The notes beneath the pieces were generated by a model. The model made no database searches, was not told the origin of the DNA, and was given only the letters and a program-made list of their open reading frames with translations. The position numbers and the translations under genes are program-made. From positions 124,001 through 188,000 of the forward strand of contig NZ_QUNI01000002.1 in assembly GCF_003385115.1 (NCBI RefSeq): a stretch of 64,000 nt of DNA. Reading direction: 5' to 3'. The DNA comes from Flavobacterium aquicola (GTDB taxonomy: Bacteria > Bacteroidota > Bacteroidia > Flavobacteriales > Flavobacteriaceae). Position 1 is the first letter of the stretch. Every line of letters starts with the position of its first letter. This document shows positions 37,157-46,172 of this stretch, one piece after another.

Positions 37157-38149
37157 TTAAGAATACACCAAACCAATTTGATTTTTTACTTCTTCCACAA
37201 TTTTAGCTAGTTCCAAACTGTTTTGATGACACCAAAGTTCGCTTTCTGTTTTATTGGCTCTGAGGCAGGCATGGCATTCTTCAATTTCGTAAGTGTATCC
37301 TTTACCTAATGTTGGTCTTTCAAATTTTGATTTTTGCGCACCCTCAACCAAAGTACCATGAGTTAACGAATAGGATTCGGTCATGAACCAAAGCGGGTCT
37401 AGATTGATTCGTCCTTTTGTACCGCTTATTGTGGCATCGACATTGCAGGTGTATAAAAAACTGCAATGCAGTACGGCCTGCGCATTTTCATACTGCAGAA
37501 TAATAGACGTTTGTGTATCGGCTCCTGTGGAATAAAAATTAGATTTTGCTACAATTCCTTTAGGTTTTCCTAATATCAAATAAGCCAAAAACAAAGGATA
37601 TACACCTATATCCATCAGTGCTCCGCCACCAAGTTTCATATCCGTCATTCGGGTATTATCTGGGTTCTCGAATTTGATTGAAAAATCTGCATTGACGTAT
37701 TTTACTTCTCCTATCGTACCGTTTTGAATGTGTTCCAAAGTTTCACGAATCGAAGGATTAAAACGCGTCCAGAATGCTTCCATGAAAAATTTATTGCTTT
37801 TTTTGGCAGTAGCAATCATTTGTTCTACATCAGAATAATACAGGGCTAATGGTTTCTCGCACAGTACATTCTTATTGTTTTCCAATGCTTTGATGGTTAA
37901 CTCTGCATGCGAATCATGTGGTGTTGCTATATAGAGAATGTCAATGTTTTTGTCTTGAAAAAGCTCATCATACGATCCATAAGCTTTTGGACACTCGAAC
38001 TGATTGGCAAAATCTTGTGCTTTGTCAATATTTCTGGAAGCTACAGCACAAAGTTCGGCCGAATCAATCAGCTCTAATTCACTTGCAAACTGCTTGGCAA
38101 TATTTCCCAAACCTACAATTCCCCATTTTATTTTTGAAGTTTTTTCCAT
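37157..38149 (-). CDS. Gfo/Idh/MocA family oxidoreductase
   Basis: NAD(P)-dependent oxidoreductase of 330 residues starting MEKTSKIKWG at 38149. The open frame extends 35 codons further, but that part has no family character. The Rossmann motif GIVGLGNIAKQFA is at the N-terminus, and the catalytic-lysine block CEKPLALYYSDVEQM is at about 95. The C-terminal domain includes GGGALMDIGVYPL, which binds the sugar or inositol-like substrate. The exact substrate cannot be named. No sugar-utilisation genes flank it. Confidence 0.9.
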   Translation of the reverse strand: MEKTSKIKWGIVGLGNIAKQFASELELIDSAELCAVASRNIDKAQDFANQFECPKAYGSYDELFQDKNIDILYIATPHDSHAELTIKALENNKNVLCEKPLALYYSDVEQMIATAKKSNKFFMEAFWTRFNPSIRETLEHIQNGTIGEVKYVNADFSIKFENPDNTRMTDMKLGGGALMDIGVYPLFLAYLILGKPKGIVAKSNFYSTGADTQTSIILQYENAQAVLHCSFLYTCNVDATISGTKGRINLDPLWFMTESYSLTHGTLVEGAQKSKFERPTLGKGYTYEIEECHACLRANKTESELWCHQNSLELAKIVEEVKNQIGLVYS

Positions 38150-38241
38150 TGAATTTAAATTCCTTTTTTCAAATGTATTAAATATTTTTTCAAAATAGAA
38201 AATGCTGATTTTCAGCAGGACATTAGCTTTTAAAAGCTTGC

Positions 38242-38370
38242 GCCACGAATTCACTAATGAATCACAAATTACAATATGTTTTAATTACACGAATTATTAA
38301 AGCTGATAGAATTCGTGTAATACGATTTCAATTTTAATAAAAATTAGTGACAATTAGTGTAATTTGTGGC
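38242..38370. repeat. Long imperfect palindrome, AATTAGTG-type word
   Basis: GCCACGAATTCACTAATGAA pairs with the 38350-38370 side (AATTAGTG, AATTTGTGGC), and the inner ACACGAATT / AATTCGTGT pair closes around AATTAAAGCTG-like loop sequence. Both arms repeat ATTAGTG/CACTAAT and AATTCGTG words. Confidence 0.68.
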
Positions 38371-38514
38371 TAACTTTTTTTAAATGCGAATATCCTAGTT
38401 TTCAGATATTAAAAGTTTTTTTGACCGCTGATTTGACAGATTAACACAGATTAAAAATTTTAAATTCAATAAAAAAACTAAAATCGATTGAATGACTGAA
38501 CTTCTCGTTTAACC

Positions 38515-38626
38515 GTGTAAGGGATAGAAGCAAGTTACCTTGTAACGCGGATAGCCCGACCGCATCCCGAAAAGAGGGCGTATCACCGCAAAGTAAATTT
38601 GCCCTCTTATCGGGATGGGGTTACAC
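38515..38626. repeat. Dispersed intergenic repeat, copy B (multi-stem)
   Basis: Ends GTGTAA (38515-38520) and TTACAC (38621-38626) pair. Inside are GTTAC-CTT-GTAAC (38534-38546) and a long stem GCATCCCGAAAAGAGGGC (38562-38579) with GCCCTCTTATCGGGATGG (38601-38618). The blocks GGGATAGAAGC and GCGGATAGCCCGACC resemble the ends of copy C. Three stems from one closing helix look like a folded RNA or a transposon-like palindrome. Confidence 0.62.
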
Positions 38627-38716
38627 CCAAATGATTTTTTATGATTTTGCACTAAATTATAATGCTGTGAGAAGTAAAATCTTTAAATTTGGTTTTCACA
38701 ATTTAAAGAGAATCAC

Positions 38717-39094
38717 ATGGGACTATTTAATGCCATTCTGGGCAATGCATCTGAAGTAAATCTTGAAAATCTTTCGAAAGAATTTGAACCTTTACTGATT
38801 GAAGGCGAAAGAATCGAAAAGGGATATAAAGTAATCAAGGACATGTTTGTTTTTACGAATAAAAGACTGATTTTAGTCGAAAAACAATTGGTGGGAAGCA
38901 AAGTGGATTATCTTTCGATTCCGTATTCGTCCATTAAAAAATTCTCTAAAGAAAGTGCCGGAATCCTAGACATGGATGCCGAATTGAAGATTTGGCTTTC
39001 TGGTGAAGATGCGCCTATTTCTAAACAATTTGGGAAAGGCGGGAATAATATCAACGAAGTGTATCAGATTTTAAGCCAACATATATTGAAGTAA
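38717..39094 (+). CDS. PH domain protein (bPH_1 type)
   Basis: A 125-residue bacterial pleckstrin-homology-like protein. The block IKDMFVFTNKRLILVEKQ and the following SIPYSSIKKFSKESAG are typical of the bPH_1 family (YvbH-like). It is soluble, with no membrane segment. The role is unknown; the fold is a 7-stranded barrel with a C-terminal helix (NEVYQILSQHI). Confidence 0.82.
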   Translation: MGLFNAILGNASEVNLENLSKEFEPLLIEGERIEKGYKVIKDMFVFTNKRLILVEKQLVGSKVDYLSIPYSSIKKFSKESAGILDMDAELKIWLSGEDAPISKQFGKGGNNINEVYQILSQHILK

Positions 39095-39096
39095 AT

Positions 39097-39208
39097 TGAG
39101 ATACAAGAAGCAAGAGTCAAGAAGATAGATGTAAAAAAGAAGATTTTATATTGAGGATTTGAAATTAGAATCTTTCCTCTGAGCTCTTGCTTCTTACTTC
39201 TTATCTCC
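39097..39208. repeat. Imperfect palindrome built from CAAGAAGCAAGAG words
   Basis: Left arm 39097-39127 (GAGATACAAGAAGCAAGAG) pairs with right arm about 39181-39208 (GCTCTTGCTTCTTACTTCTT, then ATCTCC), separated by a 50-bp AT-rich loop. It sits between the PH-domain gene and the epimerase gene. Confidence 0.66.
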
Positions 39209-39254
39209 TTAAACACAAAATTCCTGCCTCTTTCGAAACTAACAATGAATACAC

Positions 39255-40265
39255 ATGAAAATAATCATCCGCACTTTTAAGCTTCAATTAAAGCATACTT
39301 TTACTATTTCGAGAGAGTCACACGATGTACAGCCTACGCTTATTGTAGAACTGCAGAGTGATGGGTTTTCGGGGTTTGGGGAAGCTACTTCTAATCCGTA
39401 TTATAATATTACAGTTGATAGCATGAGAGCCAATCTGGAAGCAATTATTCCGTTTATAGAATCTCATAACGATGAAACTCCTGAGGAATTTTGGGACAGT
39501 GCTTCGGCTTTATTAAAGGATGATATGTTTGCATTATGTGCTTTGGATATGGCTTACAATGATTTGTATGCTAAGAAAAAAGGCAAAAAACTATATGAGC
39601 TTTGGGGGAATTCTCCACTCCACAATCCTAAAACCGATTATACCATTGGCATTGACAAAATCGATAAAATGGTAATGAAACTCAAAGAAATGCCGTGGCC
39701 GATTTATAAAATTAAATTGGGTACCAAAGATGATATTGCGATTGTTACCGAATTGCGTAAACATACCGATGCCCGTTTCCGGATTGACGCCAACTGTGGC
39801 TGGACTGTTACCGAAACGATCAATAATGCAGTTGCATTGAAGAAATTAGGCGTTGAATTCCTAGAACAGCCAATGAAAGCTGATCAATGGGCGGCGCACA
39901 AAGAGGTTTTCAAACATTCGGTTCTGCCAATTGTTGCTGATGAAAGCTGTATTATAGAAGAAGATGTCGCCAAATGCCACAATCATTTTCACGGTGTGAA
40001 TGTCAAATTAGTAAAATGTGGCGGTCTCACTCCTGCCCGAAGAATGATTGCCGAAGCTAAACAATACGGCATGAAAACTATGGTGGGCTGTATGACGGAA
40101 TCTACTGTTGGGATTTCCGCCATTGCGCATTTATTACCAGAGCTGGATTATGTAGATATGGATGGTGCTTTGCTCCTTTCTGAGGATATTGCGACCGGTG
40201 TTACGATCACCGACGGGATTGTTCATTATGCAGACTCGAATGGTATTGGGGCTGTTCTAAAATAG
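39255..40265 (+). CDS. Dipeptide epimerase (L-Ala-D/L-Glu type), enolase superfamily
   Basis: A 336-residue enolase-superfamily member matching dipeptide epimerases of peptidoglycan-peptide recycling. The catalytic K-x-K is in YKIKLGT, metal ligands follow in FRIDANCGW, EFLEQPM and IVADESC, and the second catalytic lysine is in VNVKLVKCGGL. N-terminal capping domain about 1-120. Specificity for L-Ala-D/L-Glu is the most common in this subgroup but is inferred. The window's AmpG-NagZ genes 20 kb away use the same pathway. Confidence 0.86.
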   Translation: MKIIIRTFKLQLKHTFTISRESHDVQPTLIVELQSDGFSGFGEATSNPYYNITVDSMRANLEAIIPFIESHNDETPEEFWDSASALLKDDMFALCALDMAYNDLYAKKKGKKLYELWGNSPLHNPKTDYTIGIDKIDKMVMKLKEMPWPIYKIKLGTKDDIAIVTELRKHTDARFRIDANCGWTVTETINNAVALKKLGVEFLEQPMKADQWAAHKEVFKHSVLPIVADESCIIEEDVAKCHNHFHGVNVKLVKCGGLTPARRMIAEAKQYGMKTMVGCMTESTVGISAIAHLLPELDYVDMDGALLLSEDIATGVTITDGIVHYADSNGIGAVLK

Positions 40266-40316
40266 AGAAACAAAAACTGACACAAACAAGACTATTTTTC
40301 AATTTTTGCTAAAGAA

Positions 40317-40787
40317 ATGATATCTAAAATACTTTTATTTTTATTAATTTTTCTTTTTGTATATAATATAAAAAAGATATTTTATTACATTAAAAACTAC
40401 AATGAAATTGAAGAAGCTCATTTTAAAAAAAGAACAAACTTAGATTTAACAAAATTGACTAAAATATCAAATGGCCGATTCTTCTTTGGATTAGCAGAGT
40501 ATTTAAGAGTCAAATCTGAATTTTATTATGACGAAAAATATTTATATGTAATAAACACAAAAAATCAAGTCAATAAACATTGTATATCTAATATCATAGA
40601 GATTACTAAAACCTCAATTATGATTAACGACAGAAGAGTTTGGAAAATCGTAATTAATAAAGAAGATGATAAAATAATTTATAAACTTACCACTAATGAC
40701 ACTCTATCCAACAACAATTTCAATTACTTTTTAGACAAGGTAAACGAAAACGATAATTCAATTGTAGATTCTGATTGGTTGTGGTAA
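40317..40787 (+). CDS. Hypothetical protein with N-terminal membrane helix
   Basis: A 156-residue protein. Residues about 3-24 are hydrophobic (SKILLFLLIFLFVYNI), and the rest is soluble, Lys/Asn-rich and beta-rich (YLRVKSEFYYDEKYLYVINT). It resembles small anchored proteins of unknown function with a PH-like or jellyroll-like sheet, but I recognise no family. It sits between the epimerase and the PLP-enzyme gene, with short gaps (51 and 62 bp), so the three may be cotranscribed. Confidence 0.6.
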   Translation: MISKILLFLLIFLFVYNIKKIFYYIKNYNEIEEAHFKKRTNLDLTKLTKISNGRFFFGLAEYLRVKSEFYYDEKYLYVINTKNQVNKHCISNIIEITKTSIMINDRRVWKIVINKEDDKIIYKLTTNDTLSNNNFNYFLDKVNENDNSIVDSDWLW

Positions 40788-40849
40788 TAAAGAAAACTGA
40801 ACTACCATAAAATCAATACTTTTTTAATCTGTGGCAAAAACAAAATACA

Positions 40850-41920
40850 ATGCACGTAAACGAAATTCCAAATAGAGTATTTTACAAAGACGGAGAAGAA
40901 TTTCTGTACTTTGGCGGTACTAATTATTTAGGAGTTACTACGCTGACTGAGTTTCAGGAGATAATGCTGAAAAGTTTTCAAAAATGGGGAACCAGTTACG
41001 GAAGCTCCCGTTCTGCCAATATTCAATTGGAGATTTATAAAACCGCCGAAGATTTATTGGCCAAACAAATTGGGACAGAATCGGCAGTTACTGTTTCATC
41101 GGGCATGCTTGCAGGAAAACTGGCTTTGGAGCAGTTACAGCATTCTACCGACCTGCTTTTTCATTTTCCGAGTACACATCCCGCTTTGATGCATCCGTCT
41201 TCATTACCGCTTATTCAAAACGGAAAACTGAATTCTTTTCTTCTGGATTCTTCTGTAACTAGAATTGGGATTGTAGCCGATGCGATTCCGTCGCTGGAAG
41301 TCACTCCTATCGATTTGAGTATACTGCAAAATATTCCGAGTAATAAAGAAATCATTCTGCTGTTAGATGAATCACACAGTATTGGAGTTCTTGGAGATCA
41401 AGGACAAGGAGTACTTCATCAATACAGTCTACCAAACGTAAAGCAAAAAATAATCATTGCATCGCTGGGAAAAGCATTAGGACTTTCAGGAGGCATTATT
41501 GCCGGGGATTTTCAATTTATCGATGCAGTAAAAAAACAACAGAATTTTATCGGCGCTTCAGGAATGAATCCTGCTTTTTTGGAAACTTTTGTTAATGCGC
41601 AAGAACTATATCAATCGCAGAGACAGTTGTTAAAAGTCAATTTAAATTATGTTGCAAAGAATTTATTATCCAATGAAGCTTTGACCTTTATCGAAAATTA
41701 TCCGGTTATTTATTTCGATCAAGAAGAATTACTGCAAATGCTCTTGGAAAACAATATTATTCCGACTTCGTTTCCATATCCAACAGCTTCAGGAAAATTG
41801 AGCCGAATTGTAATTAGTGCGCATCACACCACAACCGATTTAGACAAAATGTTACAGCAGCTTAATATGTTTACACAGCTGACATCCGATTTAGAAGGTG
41901 ATATACGATTTGTGCTATAA
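40850..41920 (+). CDS. KBL/BioF-like PLP-dependent aminotransferase
   Basis: Class-II-type PLP enzyme of 356 residues, related to 8-amino-7-oxononanoate synthase and 2-amino-3-ketobutyrate CoA ligase. Visible are the N-terminal GTNYLGVTT and YGSSRSANIQ, the Asp-His pair LLLDESHSIGVLGDQGQGV, and the Schiff-base lysine IASLGKALGLSGGIIAGD. No bio operon is near. The gene follows the dipeptide epimerase in the same direction, which could indicate amino-acid or peptide modification, but the substrate is unknown. Confidence 0.82.
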   Translation: MHVNEIPNRVFYKDGEEFLYFGGTNYLGVTTLTEFQEIMLKSFQKWGTSYGSSRSANIQLEIYKTAEDLLAKQIGTESAVTVSSGMLAGKLALEQLQHSTDLLFHFPSTHPALMHPSSLPLIQNGKLNSFLLDSSVTRIGIVADAIPSLEVTPIDLSILQNIPSNKEIILLLDESHSIGVLGDQGQGVLHQYSLPNVKQKIIIASLGKALGLSGGIIAGDFQFIDAVKKQQNFIGASGMNPAFLETFVNAQELYQSQRQLLKVNLNYVAKNLLSNEALTFIENYPVIYFDQEELLQMLLENNIIPTSFPYPTASGKLSRIVISAHHTTTDLDKMLQQLNMFTQLTSDLEGDIRFVL

Positions 41921-42220
41921 TTCTAAAAAAGATATTTTTTTTATAACAATACATTACATTATTATTGAATACATAACGCCAAAACTGTTTAAACTTTATA
42001 AATTAAGTTAACAGCTACAATTTACAGAAAACACTATCTTTAATATCAAATAAAAAATGCAATAATTTAAATTATTATTATTTTTAAATCATTTTTACAT
42101 CACCTACCCCATTTTTTACAGAGGTAAAATATAAAAATGACAAAAATAACACATCAAGACCCTTTTTAACAAGGTGTTCGAAATGATTTTTTATTTTTGC
42201 ACTAAAAAAAATAACACAAA
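41921..42220. promoter_or_regulatory. Leader of the first ammonium transporter gene
   Basis: A TATTTTTG -7-like box at 42192-42199 lies 22 bp before the ATG. At 42105-42130 there is TACCCCATTTTTTACAGAGG (first 20 bases), a block closely resembling one before the second transporter at 43981-44009. No -33 box at a good distance was seen. Confidence 0.4.
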
Positions 42221-43537
42221 ATGCGAAAAATAGTTTTAAGTGTGATACTTGTCACAATTTTGGTACTATCCTATTTCTCTAATTACTTTTTAACCATCCA
42301 CACAACTAATCCGTCCGAAATTTCAAAATTCGATACTGGTGATATCGCATGGATGGTAGTAGCCTCGGCATTAGTATTATTAATGACCCCTGGATTAGGA
42401 TTTTTTTATGGCGGTATGGTTGGCAAAAAAAATGTAATCAGTACTATGCTTCAAAGCTTTATGGCTATGATTATTGTAACCGTTTTATGGGTACTTATTG
42501 CTTTCGGATTATCCTTTGGCCCCTCAATTGGAGGTATTATAGGAAATCCAATACCATATATCTTCTTTCAAGGAGTAGGAATTGGCACCTCATGGAAATT
42601 AGCGCCAACAATTCCGTTTTTACTATTTGCATTATTTCAAGCTAAATTTGCAATTATAACACCTGCTATCGTAACAGGTGCCTTCGCAGAGCGCATCCGT
42701 TTTTGGGCTTACCTATTATTTATGGTGCTATTCATACTTTTTGTATACGCTCCGTTAGCACATATGACTTGGCATCCCGATGGATTACTATTTAATTTTG
42801 GAGTATTGGATTTTGCCGGAGGAACGGTTGTACACATGAGTGCAGGATGGGCCGCATTAGCTGGTGCCATTTTTCTCGGAAAACGAAAATCACCGAAACC
42901 AAATCCAGCACGTATTACGTATGTATTATTAGGTACAGGATTATTATGGTTTGGATGGTTTGGCTTTAACGCCGGTTCAGCCATGGGAGCCAATGGTCTT
43001 GCTGTACAAGCACTCGGGACAACCACTGTTGCCGCCGCCGTTGCCTCAATGACCTGGGTGTTTCTTGATAAAATAATGGGACACAAACTTTCGGCCATGG
43101 GCGCTTGTATCGGAGCAATTGTTGGACTGGTAACTATTACGCCGGCTGCTGGATTTGTAAGCATGCCGCATGCAATCACAATGGGAATTATTGGAAGTAT
43201 CATAAGTAACATTACTGTCAGCAAATTTCACAAATTTAAAATCGATGATGCATTAGATGTATTTGCATGTCACGGTGTAGGCGGAATGGTCGGTATGGTA
43301 TTAACAGGAGTATTTGCTTCCAAAGATATCAATCCTGCTGTTGTCGATCAAGGACTAGCTTTTGGAGAAACTACTTTATTCATTCATCAGATTATTGCTT
43401 TGGTAGGGGTTTCAATATTTGCTTTCGCAATGTCATATTTCCTTTTTTATATAGTAAACAAAATTACTCCTCTGCGGGTAACTGAAGAAAGGGAAGAACT
43501 AGGATTAGATATTTCACAACATGGAGAATATTTATAG
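42221..43537 (+). CDS. amt: Ammonium transporter (Amt family), first copy
   Basis: Ammonium channel of 438 residues with 11 expected membrane helices after an N-terminal signal-like helix. Signature DTGDIAWMVVASALVLLM and LGFFYGGMVGKKN are present, and the twin pore histidines are in MTWHPDGLL and FACHGVGGMVG. The C-terminal tail (ERE EELGLDISQHGEYL) carries the PII-sensitive region pattern. No glnK gene is adjacent. It is followed at 511 bp by a second Amt gene of about 75% apparent similarity, so it is a tandem duplicate. Confidence 0.95.
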   Translation: MRKIVLSVILVTILVLSYFSNYFLTIHTTNPSEISKFDTGDIAWMVVASALVLLMTPGLGFFYGGMVGKKNVISTMLQSFMAMIIVTVLWVLIAFGLSFGPSIGGIIGNPIPYIFFQGVGIGTSWKLAPTIPFLLFALFQAKFAIITPAIVTGAFAERIRFWAYLLFMVLFILFVYAPLAHMTWHPDGLLFNFGVLDFAGGTVVHMSAGWAALAGAIFLGKRKSPKPNPARITYVLLGTGLLWFGWFGFNAGSAMGANGLAVQALGTTTVAAAVASMTWVFLDKIMGHKLSAMGACIGAIVGLVTITPAAGFVSMPHAITMGIIGSIISNITVSKFHKFKIDDALDVFACHGVGGMVGMVLTGVFASKDINPAVVDQGLAFGETTLFIHQIIALVGVSIFAFAMSYFLFYIVNKITPLRVTEEREELGLDISQHGEYL

Positions 43538-43555
43538 ATTATTCTAAACAAAAAC

Positions 43556-43591
43556 AAAAACACACTCTAAATCAGAGTGTGTTTTTTGTTT
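43556..43591 (+). terminator. Terminator after the first amt gene
   Basis: AAAAACACACTCT / AGAGTGTGTTTTTT stem with loop AAATC, 19 bp after the stop. Confidence 0.92.
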
Positions 43592-44048
43592 AGATTCATT
43601 TCAGCCAATCTAATTTCTAAATATGCTTCCTCCTATTATTTAGAAGAAAATCAAAACTGGCGCAGCCAAGCCACCTCGTTCTACGCATTTTTTTTCAAAA
43701 ATAACAAGGAGAGCAATTTCACAATAAACTATTAAAGGCATCAACAACCTAGAGAATAGGCAAACTGCATACGGTTAACTAAAATTTTAAGTAATCATTA
43801 ACAAAAATATCGTTCAACTACCAAAACCGGCGATAATATCATAAATTGTTTGATGATTCAGGAATAAAACTTAAAAAAAACTTAAAATTCCGTTAACACA
43901 TTCTTTATTTTGACTAAAAATATTAAATACCCCTCAAAATACAATGGTACTAAATAAAAATTTCGTAAAAATAACCACAGTACCCCGTATTTTTTGGAGG
44001 GTATAAAATGATTTGATACTTTTATAAAAAATTAAAAAATCAAAAACT
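43592..44048. promoter_or_regulatory. Spacer and leader of the second amt gene
   Basis: The interval after the terminator is AT-rich and carries no ORF. Its last 70 bp include TACCCCGTATTTTTTGGAGG (43981-44000) with GGGTATAAAATG, an imperfect TACCC/GGGTA inverted repeat. A similar block precedes the first amt gene. Confidence 0.4.
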
Positions 44049-45374
44049 ATGCGAAAAATTATTTTAAGTGTGATATTAATCACAATTTTAGTACTATCTA
44101 TTTTTTCAATTTACTTTCTTGTAGAATCTCCAACACTAGGAGCACACGTTGTTGAATTAAAGCTAGACACAGGAGACACGGCTTGGATGATTGTGGCCAC
44201 AGCCTTTGTATTATTAATGACGCCTGGACTTGGTTTCTTCTACGGCGGAATGGTAGGCAAAAAGAATGTTATCAGTACGATGTTACAAAGTTATATGGCG
44301 ATGGTTATAGTAACCATACTATGGATTGTAATTGGATTTGGATTATGTTTTGGACCTTCAATCGGCGGTTTTATTGGCGATCCTTCTTCAAACCTATTTT
44401 TTAACAATGTAAGTGCCAACACTGCTTGGGAATTAGCACCAACAATTCCTATGATTTTGTTTGCATTATTTCAAGCAAAATTTGCAATTATCACTCCTGC
44501 ATTAATCACTGGAGCTTTTGCTGAAAGAGTACGTTTCTGGGCTTACCTATTATTTATGGTATTATTTATATTAATTGTATATGCTCCATTATGCCACATG
44601 ACTTGGCATCCTGATGGATTATTCTTCGGATGGGGAGTATTGGATTTTGCAGGAGGAACAGTAGTACACATGAGTGCTGGCTGGGCTGCTCTTGCAGGAG
44701 CTATGTTTTTAGGAAAAAGAAAAGTTCAAAAAGCAAATCCAGCTCGTATTACTTATGTATTATTAGGAACTGGTTTATTATGGTTTGGCTGGTTTGGATT
44801 TAATGCCGGATCTGCTGTAGGAGCTAGTACTCTTGCTGCACAAGCATTAGGAACAACAACTGCTGCTGCTGCTGCTGCTGCAATGGGATGGGTTTTCCTT
44901 GATAAAATTATGGGTCATAAACTTTCTGCAATGGGAGCTTCTATCGGTGCAGTTGTTGGATTAGTTGCAATTACTCCTGCTGCTGGATTCGTAAGTATTC
45001 CTCACGCTATAGCAATTGGTATTATTGCAAGTATCGTAAGTAACCTTGTTGTTAGCAAATTCCCTAAAGGAAAAATTGATGATGCATTAGACGTTTTTGC
45101 CTGTCACGGTGTTGGAGGTATGGTTGGTATGCTACTAACTGGAGTTTTTGCTTCAAAAGCTGTTAACCCGATTGTAGGTGATAACCAAGGTTTAATTTTT
45201 GGTGATCCAACTTTATTCTTAATCCAATTGAAAGCATTAGTTCTTGTTTCTATATTTGCTTTCGCTGTTTCTTATGCTTTATTCTTTATTGTAAATAAAA
45301 TTACACCTTTAAGAGTTACTGAAGAAAAAGAAGAATTAGGATTAGACATTTCTCAACACGGAGAATTCTTATAA
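44049..45374 (+). CDS. amt: Ammonium transporter (Amt family), second copy
   Basis: A 441-residue paralogue of the preceding gene. It has LDTGDTAWMIVATAFVLLM, the same FYGGMVGKKN, twin histidines in MTWHPDGLFFGW and FACHGVGGMVG, and an almost identical C-terminus. It differs in codon choice: this copy uses GCT, GGA, CTT and ATT much more uniformly (for instance a run of GCT codons near 44860-44880), which suggests high expression or a more recent origin. Confidence 0.95.
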   Translation: MRKIILSVILITILVLSIFSIYFLVESPTLGAHVVELKLDTGDTAWMIVATAFVLLMTPGLGFFYGGMVGKKNVISTMLQSYMAMVIVTILWIVIGFGLCFGPSIGGFIGDPSSNLFFNNVSANTAWELAPTIPMILFALFQAKFAIITPALITGAFAERVRFWAYLLFMVLFILIVYAPLCHMTWHPDGLFFGWGVLDFAGGTVVHMSAGWAALAGAMFLGKRKVQKANPARITYVLLGTGLLWFGWFGFNAGSAVGASTLAAQALGTTTAAAAAAAMGWVFLDKIMGHKLSAMGASIGAVVGLVAITPAAGFVSIPHAIAIGIIASIVSNLVVSKFPKGKIDDALDVFACHGVGGMVGMLLTGVFASKAVNPIVGDNQGLIFGDPTLFLIQLKALVLVSIFAFAVSYALFFIVNKITPLRVTEEKEELGLDISQHGEFL

Positions 45375-45397
45375 AATTCAAATCTTTAAAATACCAC

Positions 45398-45435
45398 AAA
45401 AACACTCTAGAATTTATTTTAGAGTGTTTTTTTTT
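45398..45435 (+). terminator. Terminator after the second amt gene
   Basis: AAAAACACTCTA / TAGAGTGTTTTTT stem with an AT-rich loop, followed by a T run. Confidence 0.9.
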
Positions 45436-45562
45436 ATTCAAAATCTTTCAAATTGCAGATTGCATTTTTTAGTAAAACAATTATCTTAGCTAAGAACGCG
45501 CTGTTTTAAATGTTGTTATAAAACAGACATTCATAACAATACTAAAAACTCTGTCAGCAATA

Positions 45563-46102
45563 ATGAGCAGCAAAAAAAATATCTTCGTAATAATAGGAAG
45601 CGCAAGCAAAAATTCTGCAAACGAAAAAATAATTGACCTCTTTATCAATCAAACAAATGATTATTTCAGTTTTAATGTATTTAAGGAATTAAAAACACTT
45701 CCACACTTTGATCCCGAGCTTTCTGCAGAAAAACCTCCGCAAGCAATAATTGAATTCAGAAATAACATTGAAAAAGCAGACGGAATAGTAATTTGTTCTC
45801 CTGAATATATTTTTAGCATTCCAAGCGGATTAAAAAACGCAATTGAATGGTGCGTTTCAACAACTGTCTTTACCGAAAAAGCTACCGGTCTCATAACTGC
45901 TTCGGCAAGCGGAGAAAAAGCTCATGAAGAACTACAGCTCATCATGAAAACAATGATGGCGAAATTTACAAATGAAACAACACTGCTAATACAAGGTGCA
46001 AAAGGAAAAATAACCGAACAAGGACAGCTTAATGATGACAAAACAAAAGCAGAATTTTCAAATTTCATCGAAGCTTTTAGAGCATTAATTGTAAAAAAAT
46101 AA
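45563..46102 (+). CDS. NAD(P)H-dependent FMN reductase family protein
   Basis: Flavodoxin-like reductase of 179 residues. FMN-binding motifs FVIIGSASKNSANEK and the signature SPEYIFSIPSGLKNAIEWC are both clear. Such enzymes reduce free flavins or quinones and azo dyes; the substrate is not fixed by sequence. It stands alone, convergent with the dsbD-side operon. Confidence 0.88.
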   Translation: MSSKKNIFVIIGSASKNSANEKIIDLFINQTNDYFSFNVFKELKTLPHFDPELSAEKPPQAIIEFRNNIEKADGIVICSPEYIFSIPSGLKNAIEWCVSTTVFTEKATGLITASASGEKAHEELQLIMKTMMAKFTNETTLLIQGAKGKITEQGQLNDDKTKAEFSNFIEAFRALIVKK

Positions 46103-46127
46103 GAGCACTTAAAAAAGTGCCCTTATA
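46099..46127. terminator. Terminator between convergent genes
   Basis: AAGAGCACTT / AAGTGCCCTT stem; on the minus strand it is followed by a T-rich run, so it is mainly for the dsbD transcript. Confidence 0.7.
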
Positions 46128-46172
46128 AAAATCATTCAATTATTATTTACTTATATATTCTCCTAAAAGAAC

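Larger units (their letters stand above)
38150..38716. other. Repeat-bearing intergenic region
   Basis: The 567-bp gap between divergent genes contains a long imperfect palindrome (38242-38370) and a multi-stem repeat (38515-38626). No coding ORF is evident between them. Confidence 0.6.

Noticed and set aside
42170..42205. Sigma-54 promoter before the first amt gene
   Set aside because: A TTGCA exists at 42196-42200, but the required GG about 10 bp upstream is missing.
42709..43224. 171-residue minus-strand ORF
   Set aside because: It lies entirely antisense to the first amt gene, has low complexity and no recognised motif; the amt frame fully explains the sequence.
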